NCBI RefSeq assembly: GCF_014651055.1
Contig: NZ_BMWD01000011.1
Span: forward strand, 160,722-224,721
Origin: Streptomyces fructofermentans
GTDB taxonomy: Bacteria > Actinomycetota > Actinomycetes > Streptomycetales > Streptomycetaceae
Direction: 5' to 3'
Length of the DNA: 64,000 nt
Shown: positions 40,646 through 49,285 of the stretch, piece by piece
How positions within the stretch are numbered: the stretch's first letter is position 1
How the letters are laid out: every line of letters starts with the position of its first letter
Translations under genes and position numbers: made by a program
Notes under the pieces: generated by a model
What the model saw: the letters and a program-made list of their open reading frames with translations, nothing else
What the model was told of the DNA's origin: nothing
Databases searched by the model: none

Positions 40646-40770
40646 GCGGTCCCGTCGTGGCTCGCCGCGCAGTTCCCGGTGCCCCTTCAGGGGGCTGCCG
40701 TGGTTGGCGGGTGCGCGGCTCCGTCGTGGCCGGGCGCGCAGTCCCCCGCGCCCCCCCCGGGGGGTCCGCG
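40646..40770. repeat. Two copies of a dispersed Streptomyces intergenic repeat
   Basis: Two copies of the element ccgtcgtgg-(n)-cgcgcagt-tcccg-(n)-gccccttcaggggg start near 40646 and 40714 within the 280-bp gap between the GntR gene and the next gene. The same cgcgcagttccccgcgcccc core occurs as an inverted pair at 60328-60401. Such elements are abundant between Streptomyces genes. Confidence 0.7.
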
Positions 40771-40873
40771 GAGTCTGCCGTGAGTGTGGCGCATGCGACC
40801 CGCACGGTGGGGACCCAGCGTGCCTCCAGCCATTACGCTGCCCTGACCACCGTGCTACGCGAGGAGCTCTCAG

Positions 40874-41524
40874 TTGGCCTGTGACCTGTGGCTGGTCCCG
40901 CTCGTCGACGTGTTGTGCCACACCCCCGACAACCCCTTCGCCGAGGAACTCGCGCTCTACGACAAGGTTCTGGGCGAGTCCGGACTTCCGCCGGTACCGG
41001 TCTACGCCTACATGCCGGGGCTCTCCGGCGACGTGGCGCCGGTCGCGGGCTTCGACTACGACGCGCTGCACTTCCTGCGGCGCGCGTACCTGCTCCAGGT
41101 CTGCGGTCTGCCCGTGACTCCCGTCGGCGAACTGGGCGGCGACTACGAGCAGTTGCTGGAGATGTTCGAGACGACGGCCCAGCAGTCGCACCTGGTCTGG
41201 CACTACGACCACGCGGGCGCCTACGTCCCCGTCGACTTCCCGCACCCGCTGTCGAGCGACGAACTCCTCGCGGGCGGCGGCCCGCTGGGCTCCTCGCAGA
41301 CCCTGCTGCGCGAACTGGAACTGGTCGCGCCCGCGATCGGCATAGACCCGGCCAACCCACCCGCGCCTCCCGAGCCGCCCATGGCCCCGACCGAGTTGGA
41401 GGAGCCGGCGGCGCCCGCGGCCTTCGACGCGAGCCCGTTCGCCCGCGAACGGCACGTGTGGCTCGGGCTGCACGCGGCGGCGACGCGGAGCCTGGCGCAG
41501 GGCTCGATGATCATCTTCAGCTAG
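40874..41524 (+). CDS. Hypothetical protein conserved in Streptomyces
   Basis: This 216-aa protein starts at TTG 40874 (gaggag eight bases upstream) with MACDLWLVPLVDVLCHTPDNPFAEELALYD. It contains a Pro-rich segment (ANPPAPPEPPMAPTELEEP, about 157-176) and ends ERHVWLGLHAAATRSLAQGSMIIFS. No signal peptide or membrane helix is seen. I recognise it as a conserved neighbour of purA but cannot assign a function. Confidence 0.75.
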   Translation: MACDLWLVPLVDVLCHTPDNPFAEELALYDKVLGESGLPPVPVYAYMPGLSGDVAPVAGFDYDALHFLRRAYLLQVCGLPVTPVGELGGDYEQLLEMFETTAQQSHLVWHYDHAGAYVPVDFPHPLSSDELLAGGGPLGSSQTLLRELELVAPAIGIDPANPPAPPEPPMAPTELEEPAAPAAFDASPFARERHVWLGLHAAATRSLAQGSMIIFS

Positions 41525-41576
41525 GCCGCGTCGACCCGCGGGCCGGCCACCCGCACCGGCCGGCCGCGCGGGCCGA

Positions 41577-41615
41577 CCGCACCGGCCCGGACCGTCGCGG
41601 TCCGGGCCGGTGCGG
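41577..41615. terminator. Bidirectional terminator, 18-bp perfect stem
   Basis: Arms 41577-41594 and 41598-41615 are perfectly complementary around a TCG loop, between the convergent genes ending at 41524 and 41641. Confidence 0.9.
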
Positions 41616-41640
41616 ATCGGCGGGTCAGTGGATCAGCGGG

Positions 41641-41931
41641 TCAGTGGATCTGGGACAGGCCCTTCTCCAGGTCCTCGCCGTTCATGATCGGGAAGATCTC
41701 GACCTCGGCGTTGAGCTGGGTGAAGAAGGGCTCCAGGGCCGGAGGCATCTCCGAGCTGTCCCGCATGTCGAAGACCAGGAAACAGGTACGCCGGCCGCCC
41801 TCGGGGCCGAAGTACGCGGCCTCGGGCCTGATGTGGTCCATGGTCTCCTTCAGCAGGTCGGCCATCTTCCCGCTGCGGAACACCTCGTTCGCCTTCTCCG
41901 TGTCCAGCTTCGCCTTGAGCATGACGCGCAT
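41641..41931 (-). CDS. Small dimeric alpha-beta-barrel-like hypothetical protein
   Basis: This 96-aa protein begins MRVMLKAKLDTEKANEVFRS and contains AAYFGPEGGRRTCFLVFDMRD and EVEIFPIMNGEDLEKGL. The beta-alpha-beta-beta-alpha-beta pattern suggests a ferredoxin-like/GYD-type dimer. Function unknown. ATG 41931 is preferred (aaggtgag upstream); an upstream GTG at 41949 would remove that ribosome binding site. Confidence 0.78.
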   Translation of the reverse strand: MRVMLKAKLDTEKANEVFRSGKMADLLKETMDHIRPEAAYFGPEGGRRTCFLVFDMRDSSEMPPALEPFFTQLNAEVEIFPIMNGEDLEKGLSQIH

Positions 41932-42055
41932 CGCACTCACCTTCTTCACCCTCGGCAGATGTGCGGACGCGGTGCGGTCGCGCCTTCAGACTATGCCCGT
42001 TGCGAGAGGTGCGCCCACATCTGTCCCGGTGTGCGGTCCGGGTCCGGGCAGCACA

Positions 42056-42089
42056 CCGCCCCCGGTCGGCGGGAGCCGGCCGGGGGCGG
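42056..42089 (-). terminator. Terminator after purA
   Basis: Arms 42056-42070 and 42075-42089 pair over 15 bp with one wobble and a GGGA loop, 22 bp beyond the purA stop. Confidence 0.85.
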
Positions 42090-42111
42090 GAGAGCGCGTC
42101 GAACCGCCGTA

Positions 42112-43395
42112 CTAGATGAAGGAGTTGATCTCGATCGTCTCGTCGCGGCCCGGACCGACGCCGATCGCGGAGATCGGGGCGCCGGACATCTCCTCCAGGG
42201 CCCTGACGTACGCCTGGGCGTTCTTCGGGAGGTCCGCGAAGGTCTTGGCCTTCGTGATGTCCTCCGACCAGCCCGGCAGGGTCTCGTAGATCGGCTTCGC
42301 GTGGTGGAAGTCCGTCTGCGAGTACGGGAGCTCCTCGACGCGCCTGCCGTCGATCTCGTACGCGACGCAGACCGGGATCTCCTCCCAGCCCGTGAGGACG
42401 TCGAGCTTGGTGAGGAAGAAGTCGGTCAGGCCGTTGACCCGGGTCGCGTAGCGCGCGATGACCGCGTCGAACCAGCCGCAGCGGCGGTCGCGGCCGGTGG
42501 TGACACCGCGCTCACCGCCGATGCGCCGCAGCGCGTCGCCGTCGTCGTCGAACAGCTCGGTCGGGAACGGGCCGGCGCCGACTCGGGTCGTGTACGCCTT
42601 GAGGATGCCGATCACGCGGCTGATCTTCGTCGGGCCCACGCCCGAACCCGTGCAGGCGCCGCCCGCGGTCGGGTTCGACGAGGTCACGAAGGGATAGGTG
42701 CCGTGGTCGATGTCCAGCAGCGTGCCCTGGCCGCCCTCGAAGAGGACCACCTTGTCCGCTTCGAGGGCCTGGTTCAGGACGAGCACGGTGTCGGCGACGT
42801 ACGGGCGCAGCCGCTCCGCGTAGGTCAGCAGTTCCTCGACGACCTGCTCGACCTCGATGGCCCGGCGGTTGAAGACCTTGGTGAGGAGCTGGTTCTTGCC
42901 GTCGAGCGCCGCCTCGACCTTCTGGGTCAGGATGGACTCGTCGTACAGGTCCTGGACACGGATGCCGACACGGTTGATCTTGTCCGCGTAGGTCGGGCCG
43001 ATGCCCCGACCGGTGGTGCCGATCTTCCGCTTCCCGAGGAAGCGTTCCGTCACCTTGTCCACCGTCACGTTGTACGGGGTGATGATGTGCGCGTTTCCGC
43101 TGATGAGAAGCTTGGAGGTGTCGACGCCACGCTCGTTCAGCCCGTTCAGCTCGGAGAACAGGACAGACGGGTCGACGACGACTCCGTTACCGATGACCGG
43201 GGTGCACCCCGGCGAGAGGATTCCGGAAGGGAGGAGGTGGAGGGCGTACTTCTGATCGCCTACGACTACCGTGTGGCCGGCGTTGTTGCCGCCTTGGTAG
43301 CGCACCACATAATCCACGGATCCACCGAGCAGGTCGGTGGCCTTTCCCTTGCCTTCGTCACCCCACTGAGCACCGAGCAGCACAAGTGCGGGCAC
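42112..43395 (-). CDS. purA: Adenylosuccinate synthetase
   Basis: This 427-aa enzyme joins IMP and aspartate using GTP in AMP synthesis. The N-terminus PALVLLGAQWGDEGKGKATDLL holds the GTP loop. GGNNAGHT, GTTGRGIGPTYADK, GSGVGPTKI and TTGRDRRCGWFD are the other signature segments. GTG 43395 gives the expected length and has aagggg upstream. An upstream in-frame extension to 43482 is rejected. Confidence 0.97.
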   Translation of the reverse strand: MPALVLLGAQWGDEGKGKATDLLGGSVDYVVRYQGGNNAGHTVVVGDQKYALHLLPSGILSPGCTPVIGNGVVVDPSVLFSELNGLNERGVDTSKLLISGNAHIITPYNVTVDKVTERFLGKRKIGTTGRGIGPTYADKINRVGIRVQDLYDESILTQKVEAALDGKNQLLTKVFNRRAIEVEQVVEELLTYAERLRPYVADTVLVLNQALEADKVVLFEGGQGTLLDIDHGTYPFVTSSNPTAGGACTGSGVGPTKISRVIGILKAYTTRVGAGPFPTELFDDDGDALRRIGGERGVTTGRDRRCGWFDAVIARYATRVNGLTDFFLTKLDVLTGWEEIPVCVAYEIDGRRVEELPYSQTDFHHAKPIYETLPGWSEDITKAKTFADLPKNAQAYVRALEEMSGAPISAIGVGPGRDETIEINSFI

Positions 43396-43524
43396 GCGCG
43401 TACACCCCTTCCGGGCGGGGCATGTCCAAGGTCGGGGACGTACGCGGCTGCTTCTGGTACGGCTGCGTACGCCGGCGACCACCTTTGGCCGCGACCGTCG
43501 GACCGGATGCCCCGGAATAGACGA

Positions 43525-43552
43525 AGCCCCTGGCGCAATAGCGCAAGGGGCT
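43525..43552. other. 12-bp stem hairpin in the purA / kinase-like divergent region
   Basis: AGCCCCTGGCGC and GCGCAAGGGGCT pair with one mismatch around AATA. The flanking genes diverge (purA minus, kinase-like plus), so it terminates neither; on the minus strand it would be in the purA 5' leader if transcription starts upstream of it. AGCCCCTTGCG followed by T-rich sequence is typical of intrinsic terminators. Confidence 0.7.
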
Positions 43553-43585
43553 CTTGCACAAAGATGCTACCCGAGGAAGCGAGGC

Positions 43586-44482
43586 ATGACCGAGGTGGCG
43601 ACTTCCGACCAGCTCCTGGTGGTCATCGACCCGGTCGCCCGTCACGGTGACGGTGAGGCGGTACGGATCGCAAAAGACGTGCTCAGCGCGGGTGCGACGA
43701 CCAAAGTGTGCCTCCCTGACGGGCCCGAGGAATTCGATCGCGCACTGGCCCGGCGGGGGTCCCGCCGGCTGGTCGTGATCGGCGACGACCTGGCGCTTCT
43801 GCGCGCTGTTTCCCTTTTGCACCGACAACGGGAACTGGCCGGATGCGCACTGTCCATGGTGCCGGTGGGCGTCGACGGGGGCCCGCTGGCGCTCGCGCGG
43901 GCGCTCGGGGTGCCGACGGGTGCCGTCGCGGCGGCGCGGGCCGTGCTGGACGGCACCGAGCGGCGCCTGGACCTCCTGGTGGACGACAGCGACGGGGTCG
44001 TCCTCGGCGCGCTGCGCATCCCGCCGCTCACCGGCGCCGGGACCGATCCGTGGGCCCTCCTGGACCCGGACGGCGACCCCGCGCACGCGGGGGCCGCGCC
44101 CGGGCACCACCACCATCACTGGCTGCGCACCTGCCAGTCCCTCGTGCGCACCCTGGCGTCCCGGCCGGTGCGGGCGGCGGCCCCGGTGGCACCGGGGCCC
44201 TCGCGGCTGCGGATCGAGGTCGACGGGGTCACCCTGGTCGACCTGGACCAGCCGGTGGAGGCCGTGTGCGTCACGCCGGGCGGTGCGGGCGGCGGCGCCC
44301 GGGTGGAGGTGCGCCCCGTCTCCGTCGGGGCGGTGGCGGCTCCCCTGGAGGCGGTCGCACGGACGATCACCGTGTCCGGGGCGGACTTCCGCTACCGCGC
44401 GGACGCGCTGGTGGGCGGCCCGGTGCGGACCCGCACGTGGACGGTACGGGAGGCCGCGTGGGGGCTCACCCTGCCGGGGTGA
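43586..44482 (+). CDS. Diacylglycerol kinase-like protein with degenerate active site
   Basis: This 298-aa protein resembles the DAGK catalytic family: LLVVIDPVARHGDGEAVRIAKDVLS at the start, LVVIGDDLALLRAVSLL where the family has GGDGTL, then VPVGVDGGPLALARALGVP (family: P.GTgNdfAr). The GGDG nucleotide-binding glycines are altered to GDD, so lipid kinase activity is doubtful. A run of five histidines occurs at GAAPGHHHHHWLR. ATG 43586 has gaggaagcgagg upstream. Confidence 0.75.
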   Translation: MTEVATSDQLLVVIDPVARHGDGEAVRIAKDVLSAGATTKVCLPDGPEEFDRALARRGSRRLVVIGDDLALLRAVSLLHRQRELAGCALSMVPVGVDGGPLALARALGVPTGAVAAARAVLDGTERRLDLLVDDSDGVVLGALRIPPLTGAGTDPWALLDPDGDPAHAGAAPGHHHHHWLRTCQSLVRTLASRPVRAAAPVAPGPSRLRIEVDGVTLVDLDQPVEAVCVTPGGAGGGARVEVRPVSVGAVAAPLEAVARTITVSGADFRYRADALVGGPVRTRTWTVREAAWGLTLPG

Positions 44483-44699
44483 CCCCGTACGGGCGGCCCG
44501 GGGGAGGGATCGGCCCCGCCCCGGGACAGGGGGCCCGGAGCAGGGCGGACCCGGTGCGGCGCGGGTGCGGCAGGGCGTGACGGCGGCCGGGACGGGGCGG
44601 GGCACGCAGGAGGCAAACCCGGACAGGGCAAGGCAGGCGCACGAAAGGCGCACGAAAGGGCGGGGGTACGGCGGGCGGCGCGGGGTGGGGCCGTGCGGT

Positions 44700-45197
44700 C
44701 TAGCCCTTGCCGAAGGTCCGGTCGCGGTGCTCGCGCCACCGCGCCATCAGCTGGACCAGCTCGCCGTCCAGGTACTCGAAGAAGGCGAGCGTCTCCGCGA
44801 GCCGCTCCCCCGCGGGGGTTCCGGCGCCCAGGCTGTCGACGCCCTCGCGCAGGGACTGCTCCCAGCGCGTGAGCACGGCGTCACGGCTGGTCACCGCCTC
44901 GTACCACTGGTCGCTGTGCACGCGGTACCGCTCGCGGCGGGACCCGGGTTCGCGCTCGCGGGACACCATGTGGACCTGGGCGAGATAGCGCACGGCACCG
45001 GAGACGGCGGCCGGGCTGACCCGGAGCTGGTCCCCGAGTTCGGCCGAGGTCATGGCACCCGAGTCGGACGCGAGCAGCGCGGCGAAGACCCGGGCGGCCA
45101 TGCGCTGCATCCCGGCCTCGACGAGCTGGGCCGCGAAGCCCTCCACGAATTTCGACACGGCCCGGGAGTCCCGTCCCGCCGTGCTCGGCTCCGTCAT
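44700..45197 (-). CDS. GbsR/MarR family transcriptional regulator
   Basis: This 165-aa regulator has a winged helix (MAARVFAALLASDSGAMTSAELGDQLRVSPAAVSGAVRYLAQVHMVSREREPGSRRERYRV) and a long helical C-terminus (FFEYLDGELVQLMARWREH). That is the layout of GbsR-like repressors. It diverges from an ABC exporter operon across 102 bp containing a near-perfect palindrome, the likely operator. ATG 45197 is chosen; the longer upstream frame is a shadow of the ABC gene. Confidence 0.88.
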   Translation of the reverse strand: MTEPSTAGRDSRAVSKFVEGFAAQLVEAGMQRMAARVFAALLASDSGAMTSAELGDQLRVSPAAVSGAVRYLAQVHMVSREREPGSRRERYRVHSDQWYEAVTSRDAVLTRWEQSLREGVDSLGAGTPAGERLAETLAFFEYLDGELVQLMARWREHRDRTFGKG

Positions 45198-45263
45198 CGC
45201 CCGATCATCTCCCTGCCTCGCCGGCCGCTCCGAGTCTATCCGCCGTTCATGCGTTTCCTTAAC

Positions 45264-45292
45264 TTCACAAATTTCTGAAACAAGCGTACTTT
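45264..45292 (+). promoter_or_regulatory. Promoter with overlapping 16-bp operator for the ABC exporter
   Basis: TTCACA (45264-45269) and TACTTT (45287-45292) have a 17-bp spacer, a good -35/-10 pair with transcription expected at or next to ATG 45300 (leaderless). TTCACAAATTTCTGAA (45264-45279) is a palindrome with one mismatched pair and covers the -35 box. A half-site TTTCTGAA recurs at 45290. A regulator bound there, probably the divergent GbsR-like protein, would block the promoter. Confidence 0.7.
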
Positions 45293-45299
45293 CTGAAGC

Positions 45300-46208
45300 A
45301 TGACGCAGGCCATCACCGTCGCCGGACTCCGCAAGTCGTTCGGCACCACGCACGCCCTGGACGGTCTCGACCTGGAGGTCGAACCCGGTGAGGTGCACGG
45401 CTTCCTCGGCCCCAACGGCTCCGGTAAGTCCACGACCATCAGAGTCCTGCTGGGCCTGCTGCGCGCCGACGCGGGCGCCGTCCGGATGCTGGGCCGGGAC
45501 CCGTGGGCCGACGCGGTCGAACTGCACCGGCGGGTCGCCTACGTACCCGGCGACGTGACCCTGTGGCGGAACCTGTCCGGCGGCGAGGTCATCGACCTGT
45601 ACGGGCGGCTGCGCGGGGGCCTCGACGCGGCACGCCGGGCCGAACTGGTCGAGCGGTTCGAACTGGACCCGACGAAGAAGGGCCGGACCTACTCCAAGGG
45701 CAACCGCCAGAAGGTCGCCCTCGTCGCCGCCTTCGCCTCGGACGTCGACCTGCTGATCCTGGACGAGCCGACCTCCGGCCTCGACCCGCTGATGGAGGCG
45801 GTCTTCCGGCGGTGCGTCGCGGAGGAGCGCGACCGCGGCCGGACCGTGCTGCTGTCCTCGCACATCCTCAGCGAGGTCGAGGAACTCTGCGACCGGGTCA
45901 GCATCATCCGCGGCGGCCGGACCGTCGAGAGCGGTTCCCTCGCCGACCTGCGCCATCTGACCCGCACCAGCGTCACGGCCGAACTCAGCGGTCCGCCCGA
46001 CGGGTTGGCACTGCTGCCGGGCGTCCACCACCTGGAGGTCCGGGGGAACCGCGTCGGACTCCAGGTGGAGAGCGACCGGTTGAACGCGGTGCTGCGCTCT
46101 CTCACCGAGTCGGGCGTACGCACGCTGACCTCGACGCCGCCGACGCTGGAGGAGCTGTTCCTGCGGCACTACCAGGACGGAACGGGCACTCCGGAGGTGG
46201 CGCGATGA
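45300..46208 (+). CDS. ABC transporter ATP-binding protein (drug-exporter type)
   Basis: This 302-aa protein has Walker A GPNGSGKSTT (about 41-50), a signature region KGRTYSKGNRQKVALVAAF (YSKGN in place of LSGGQ), Walker B LLILDEPTSGLDP and switch VLLSSHILSE. The C-terminal extension and the pairing with a single large permease fit DrrA-like exporters. The stop overlaps the permease start (ATGA). Confidence 0.93.
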   Translation: MTQAITVAGLRKSFGTTHALDGLDLEVEPGEVHGFLGPNGSGKSTTIRVLLGLLRADAGAVRMLGRDPWADAVELHRRVAYVPGDVTLWRNLSGGEVIDLYGRLRGGLDAARRAELVERFELDPTKKGRTYSKGNRQKVALVAAFASDVDLLILDEPTSGLDPLMEAVFRRCVAEERDRGRTVLLSSHILSEVEELCDRVSIIRGGRTVESGSLADLRHLTRTSVTAELSGPPDGLALLPGVHHLEVRGNRVGLQVESDRLNAVLRSLTESGVRTLTSTPPTLEELFLRHYQDGTGTPEVAR

Positions 46209-47824
46209 CCGGCGTGGCGGCGGACGCCCGCTTCGCCGTACGGGACGCGGGGCCCCGCCGCCACGCCGGTACGGGAACACTGCTGCGGCTCGCGCTGCGC
46301 CGCGACCGGCTGATGATCCCGCTGTGGGTCGGCGTGATCGCCCTGATGGTGCTCTCCATGCCTGGCGCGCTGGACGGCGTCTACCCGACGGCGGCCGAAC
46401 GCGCCGACGTGGCACGGCAGATGCTCGCCAACAACTCCCTCCGGGCCACCTACGGGCCGGTGTTCGGGGACTCCCTCGGCGGCCTCGTCGCCTGGCGCGC
46501 CGGCGTCTTCACGGGCGTCTTCGCCGGAATCATGAGCCTGCTGGTCGTGGTGCGGCACACCCGGGACGAGGAGGAGAGCGGCCGTCAGGAACTGCTCTCC
46601 GCGGGCATGGTCGGGCGGCGCGCCCCGCTGAGCGCGGCGCTGCTCGCGGCCCTCGTCGCGAACGCGGCCCTCGCCCTCCTGATCACGGCCGGCCTCGCCG
46701 GGCAGGGCGTGGCCGGGGCGGCGGCCCTCGGGCTCGGCACGGCCGGGACGGGGATGGTGTGCGCGACGGCGGCGGCCGTGGCCGCGCAGGTCACGGAGAG
46801 CGCGCGGCTCGCCAAGGGGCTGGCGGGCGGGCTGCTGGGCGCGATGTTCGTGCTGCGGGCGGCGGGCGACTCCGCGGTGGACGACGGTTCCTCGGTGCTC
46901 ACCTGGCTGTCCCCGGTCGGCTGGCTGGAGAACCTGCGGGCCTTCGCGGGGGAGCGGTGGTGGGTGCTCGTCCTGTTCGCCGCGGCCGCCGGCCTCCAGG
47001 CCGCGGTGGCGTACGGGCTCGCCGGGCGCCGTGACGTCGGCATGAGCTTCCTGCCGGCCCGGCCGGGACCCGCCACCGGCAGGCTCGGCACCGCGCACGC
47101 GCTGGCGTGGCGGCTCCAGCGCGGCAGCCTGCTCGGCTGGGGCCTCGGCTTCCTGGCCGCGGGGGCCGCGTTCGGCGGGATCACCAAGGGCGCGGCGGAC
47201 CTGGTCGGCGACAACGAGCGGACCCGCGAGATCATCGAGCGGATGGGCGGGCAGTCCGGGATCACCGACGCCTTCCTGGCCACGATGGCCGGCATGCTCG
47301 GGATGATCGCCGCGCTGTACGTCGTGCAGTCCGTGCTGCGGCTGCACGCCGAGGAGACCTCCCAGCGGGCCGAGCCCGTCCTCGCGGCCGCGGTCGGCAG
47401 GCTCGGCTGGGCCGCCGGCCATCTGCTGATCGCGTTCGGCGGAGCGGCCGTGATCATGCTGCTCGGCGGGCTCGGGCTCGGCGCCGGCTACGGCCGGGAC
47501 GTCCCGGCCGTCCTCGGCGCCTGTCTGGTCCAGCTGCCGGCGATCTGGACCGTGGGGGGTGTGGCGGTCCTCCTGCACGGGCTGTCCCCGCGGGCGGCGC
47601 CGGGGGCGTGGGGCGTGGCGGGCGCCGTGCTGCTCCTCGGCTGGATCGGTCCGGCCCTCGGACTGCCCGCGGCCGTGCTGGACCTCTCCCCCTTCGGCCA
47701 TCTGCCGAAGCTGCCCGGCGGGGACATGGCGTGGACCCCGCCGCTGGCGCTGACGGCACTCGCCGCGTCGCTGGTCGCGCTGGGACTGACCGCCCTGAAC
47801 CGCCGCGACCTGGCGACCGGCTGA
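46205..47824 (+). CDS. ABC exporter permease
   Basis: This 539-aa integral membrane protein has about 12 hydrophobic segments in two similar halves, for example LMIPLWVGVIALMVLSMPGAL, GVFAGIMSLLVVVRHTRDEEESGRQELL and in the second half FLATMAGMLGMIAALYVVQSVLRLHAEETSQRAEPVL. The R/H-TRxEE..GR.ELL motif occurs twice, as in fused-permease exporters related to Tcr/Drr systems. Substrate unknown; antibiotics or lipids are likely for the class. Coupled to the ATPase by a 4-bp overlap. Confidence 0.9.
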   Translation: MTGVAADARFAVRDAGPRRHAGTGTLLRLALRRDRLMIPLWVGVIALMVLSMPGALDGVYPTAAERADVARQMLANNSLRATYGPVFGDSLGGLVAWRAGVFTGVFAGIMSLLVVVRHTRDEEESGRQELLSAGMVGRRAPLSAALLAALVANAALALLITAGLAGQGVAGAAALGLGTAGTGMVCATAAAVAAQVTESARLAKGLAGGLLGAMFVLRAAGDSAVDDGSSVLTWLSPVGWLENLRAFAGERWWVLVLFAAAAGLQAAVAYGLAGRRDVGMSFLPARPGPATGRLGTAHALAWRLQRGSLLGWGLGFLAAGAAFGGITKGAADLVGDNERTREIIERMGGQSGITDAFLATMAGMLGMIAALYVVQSVLRLHAEETSQRAEPVLAAAVGRLGWAAGHLLIAFGGAAVIMLLGGLGLGAGYGRDVPAVLGACLVQLPAIWTVGGVAVLLHGLSPRAAPGAWGVAGAVLLLGWIGPALGLPAAVLDLSPFGHLPKLPGGDMAWTPPLALTALAASLVALGLTALNRRDLATG

Positions 47825-47898
47825 CCCCGGCCTCCGAATCCCCGTGCCGCAGGCCGTGAGCGGCCGGACGCGGACCTGCTTCCGGTGGCCGTGAAAGC

Positions 47899-47925
47899 CG
47901 GCCCGAGGCCCGCGGCCTCGGGCCG
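47899..47925. terminator. Terminator between ABC permease and P450
   Basis: CGGCCCGAGGCC and GGCCTCGGGCCG form a perfect 12-bp stem around CGC. It lies between the convergent genes ending at 47824 and 48004. Confidence 0.8.
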
Positions 47926-48003
47926 TGCGCGGGCCCGAGCGGCCGTGGGGGCGTGCCGGGTCCGGAGTCCGGGGCGCCCAACCACCCGCGGCGCGAGGGT
48001 GGT

Positions 48004-49224
48004 TCACAGTTCGACGAGCAGGCCCTCCATCCCACGGATGACGAAGTTCGGCTTCAGGCGCGGTTCGGCCGCGAGCCGCAGCGTCGGCGCGCGGTCGAGC
48101 AACGCGCCCATGGAAGCGGCGAGTTCGAGGCGGGCGAGCGGGGCGCCGATGCAGTAGTGGATGCCCGCGCTGAACGAGATGTGCGGGTTCTCCGCCCGGG
48201 ACAGGTCGAGTTCGGCGGGCCGGTCGAAGACCGCGGGGTCGTGGTTGGCGGAACCGAAGAGCAGCGCCACCTCGCTGCCCCGCGGGATCACCGTCCCGTC
48301 GACCTCGATGTCGTCCAGCACCCACCGCTCGAACATCTGCAACGGGGTGTCGTACCGCATCAGTTCCTCGACGGCGGTGCCCACCAGCCCGCGGTCTGCA
48401 CGCAGTGCCGCGAGCTGCTCGGGGTGCCGGAACAGCGCCGACCAGCCGTTCACCGTGGCGTTTACCGTCGCCTCGTGCCCCGCGTTCAGCAGGAGCACGC
48501 AGGTCGAGATCATCTCCTGCTCGGTGAGCCGGTCCCCCTCGTCGTGCGCGGCGATCAGCCCCGAGACCAGGTCGTCGCCCGGCTTCTCGCGGCGCACCGC
48601 GATCAGGTCGTGCAGGAACTCCGTGAACTCCACCGACGCGCGCACCGCCCGCTCCGCCGTGTCCTGCGGCGGATTCAGCTCGTACATCCCGCAGATGTCC
48701 GCCGACCAGGGCCGCAGCTGGGACCGTTCGGACTCCGGGATGCCCAGCATCTCCGCGATGACCGCCACCGGGAGCGGCTCGGCCACCACCGTGAGCAGGT
48801 CACCGCCGCCCGCCGCGACCAGCTCGCCGACCAGCTCGGACGCCAGCCGGTCCACGTAGGGCCGCAGCCGCTCCACGGTCCGCGGGGTGAACGCCTTCGA
48901 CACCAGCCGCCGGATGCGCGTGTGGTCCGGCGGCTCCAGGTCGAGCATCCCGTGGTCGTTCAGCACGTGGAAGGGCTCGTGCTCGGCCGGCGGCGCGGTG
49001 CGGCCGAAGTCCTCGTGCGTGAAGCGGTGCTGGTAGGTGCGGCCCAGCCGCCGGTCCCTCAGCAGCGCCGACACGTCCGCGTGGTGCGGCACCAGCCACT
49101 GGTTCGTGGGCGCGTAGTGGTGCACCCGTCCCTTGGCACGCAGCTCGGCGTACGCGGGATAGGGATCGGCCACGAAGGCCGGGTCCCAGGGGTCGAAGGA
49201 CTGCGGAGTCTCCAAAGCTGCCAT
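48004..49224 (-). CDS. Cytochrome P450 (CYP107-like)
   Basis: This 406-aa P450 has the I-helix LLLNAGHEATVN, the K-helix AVEELMRYD (ExxR as EELMR), FGSANHDPAVFDRPAELDLSR and the haem pocket FSAGIHYCIGAPLARLE (Cys ligand near residue 355). The I-helix has Ala where most P450s have the conserved Thr after the acidic residue, as in some CYP107 enzymes. No ferredoxin gene adjoins it, so electrons must come from elsewhere. From memory S. coelicolor has CYP107T1 at the syntenic place. Confidence 0.92.
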   Translation of the reverse strand: MAALETPQSFDPWDPAFVADPYPAYAELRAKGRVHHYAPTNQWLVPHHADVSALLRDRRLGRTYQHRFTHEDFGRTAPPAEHEPFHVLNDHGMLDLEPPDHTRIRRLVSKAFTPRTVERLRPYVDRLASELVGELVAAGGGDLLTVVAEPLPVAVIAEMLGIPESERSQLRPWSADICGMYELNPPQDTAERAVRASVEFTEFLHDLIAVRREKPGDDLVSGLIAAHDEGDRLTEQEMISTCVLLLNAGHEATVNATVNGWSALFRHPEQLAALRADRGLVGTAVEELMRYDTPLQMFERWVLDDIEVDGTVIPRGSEVALLFGSANHDPAVFDRPAELDLSRAENPHISFSAGIHYCIGAPLARLELAASMGALLDRAPTLRLAAEPRLKPNFVIRGMEGLLVEL

Positions 49225-49285
49225 ACCCGGACGCTAGCCGCAGACACCCCCGCTGACCAGGGCCGTCCGTCCCGCCCGCCCGTCG

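Noticed and set aside
43396..43482. N-terminal extension of purA
   Set aside because: The extension is Arg/Pro-rich and the GTG at 43395 gives the family start and length.
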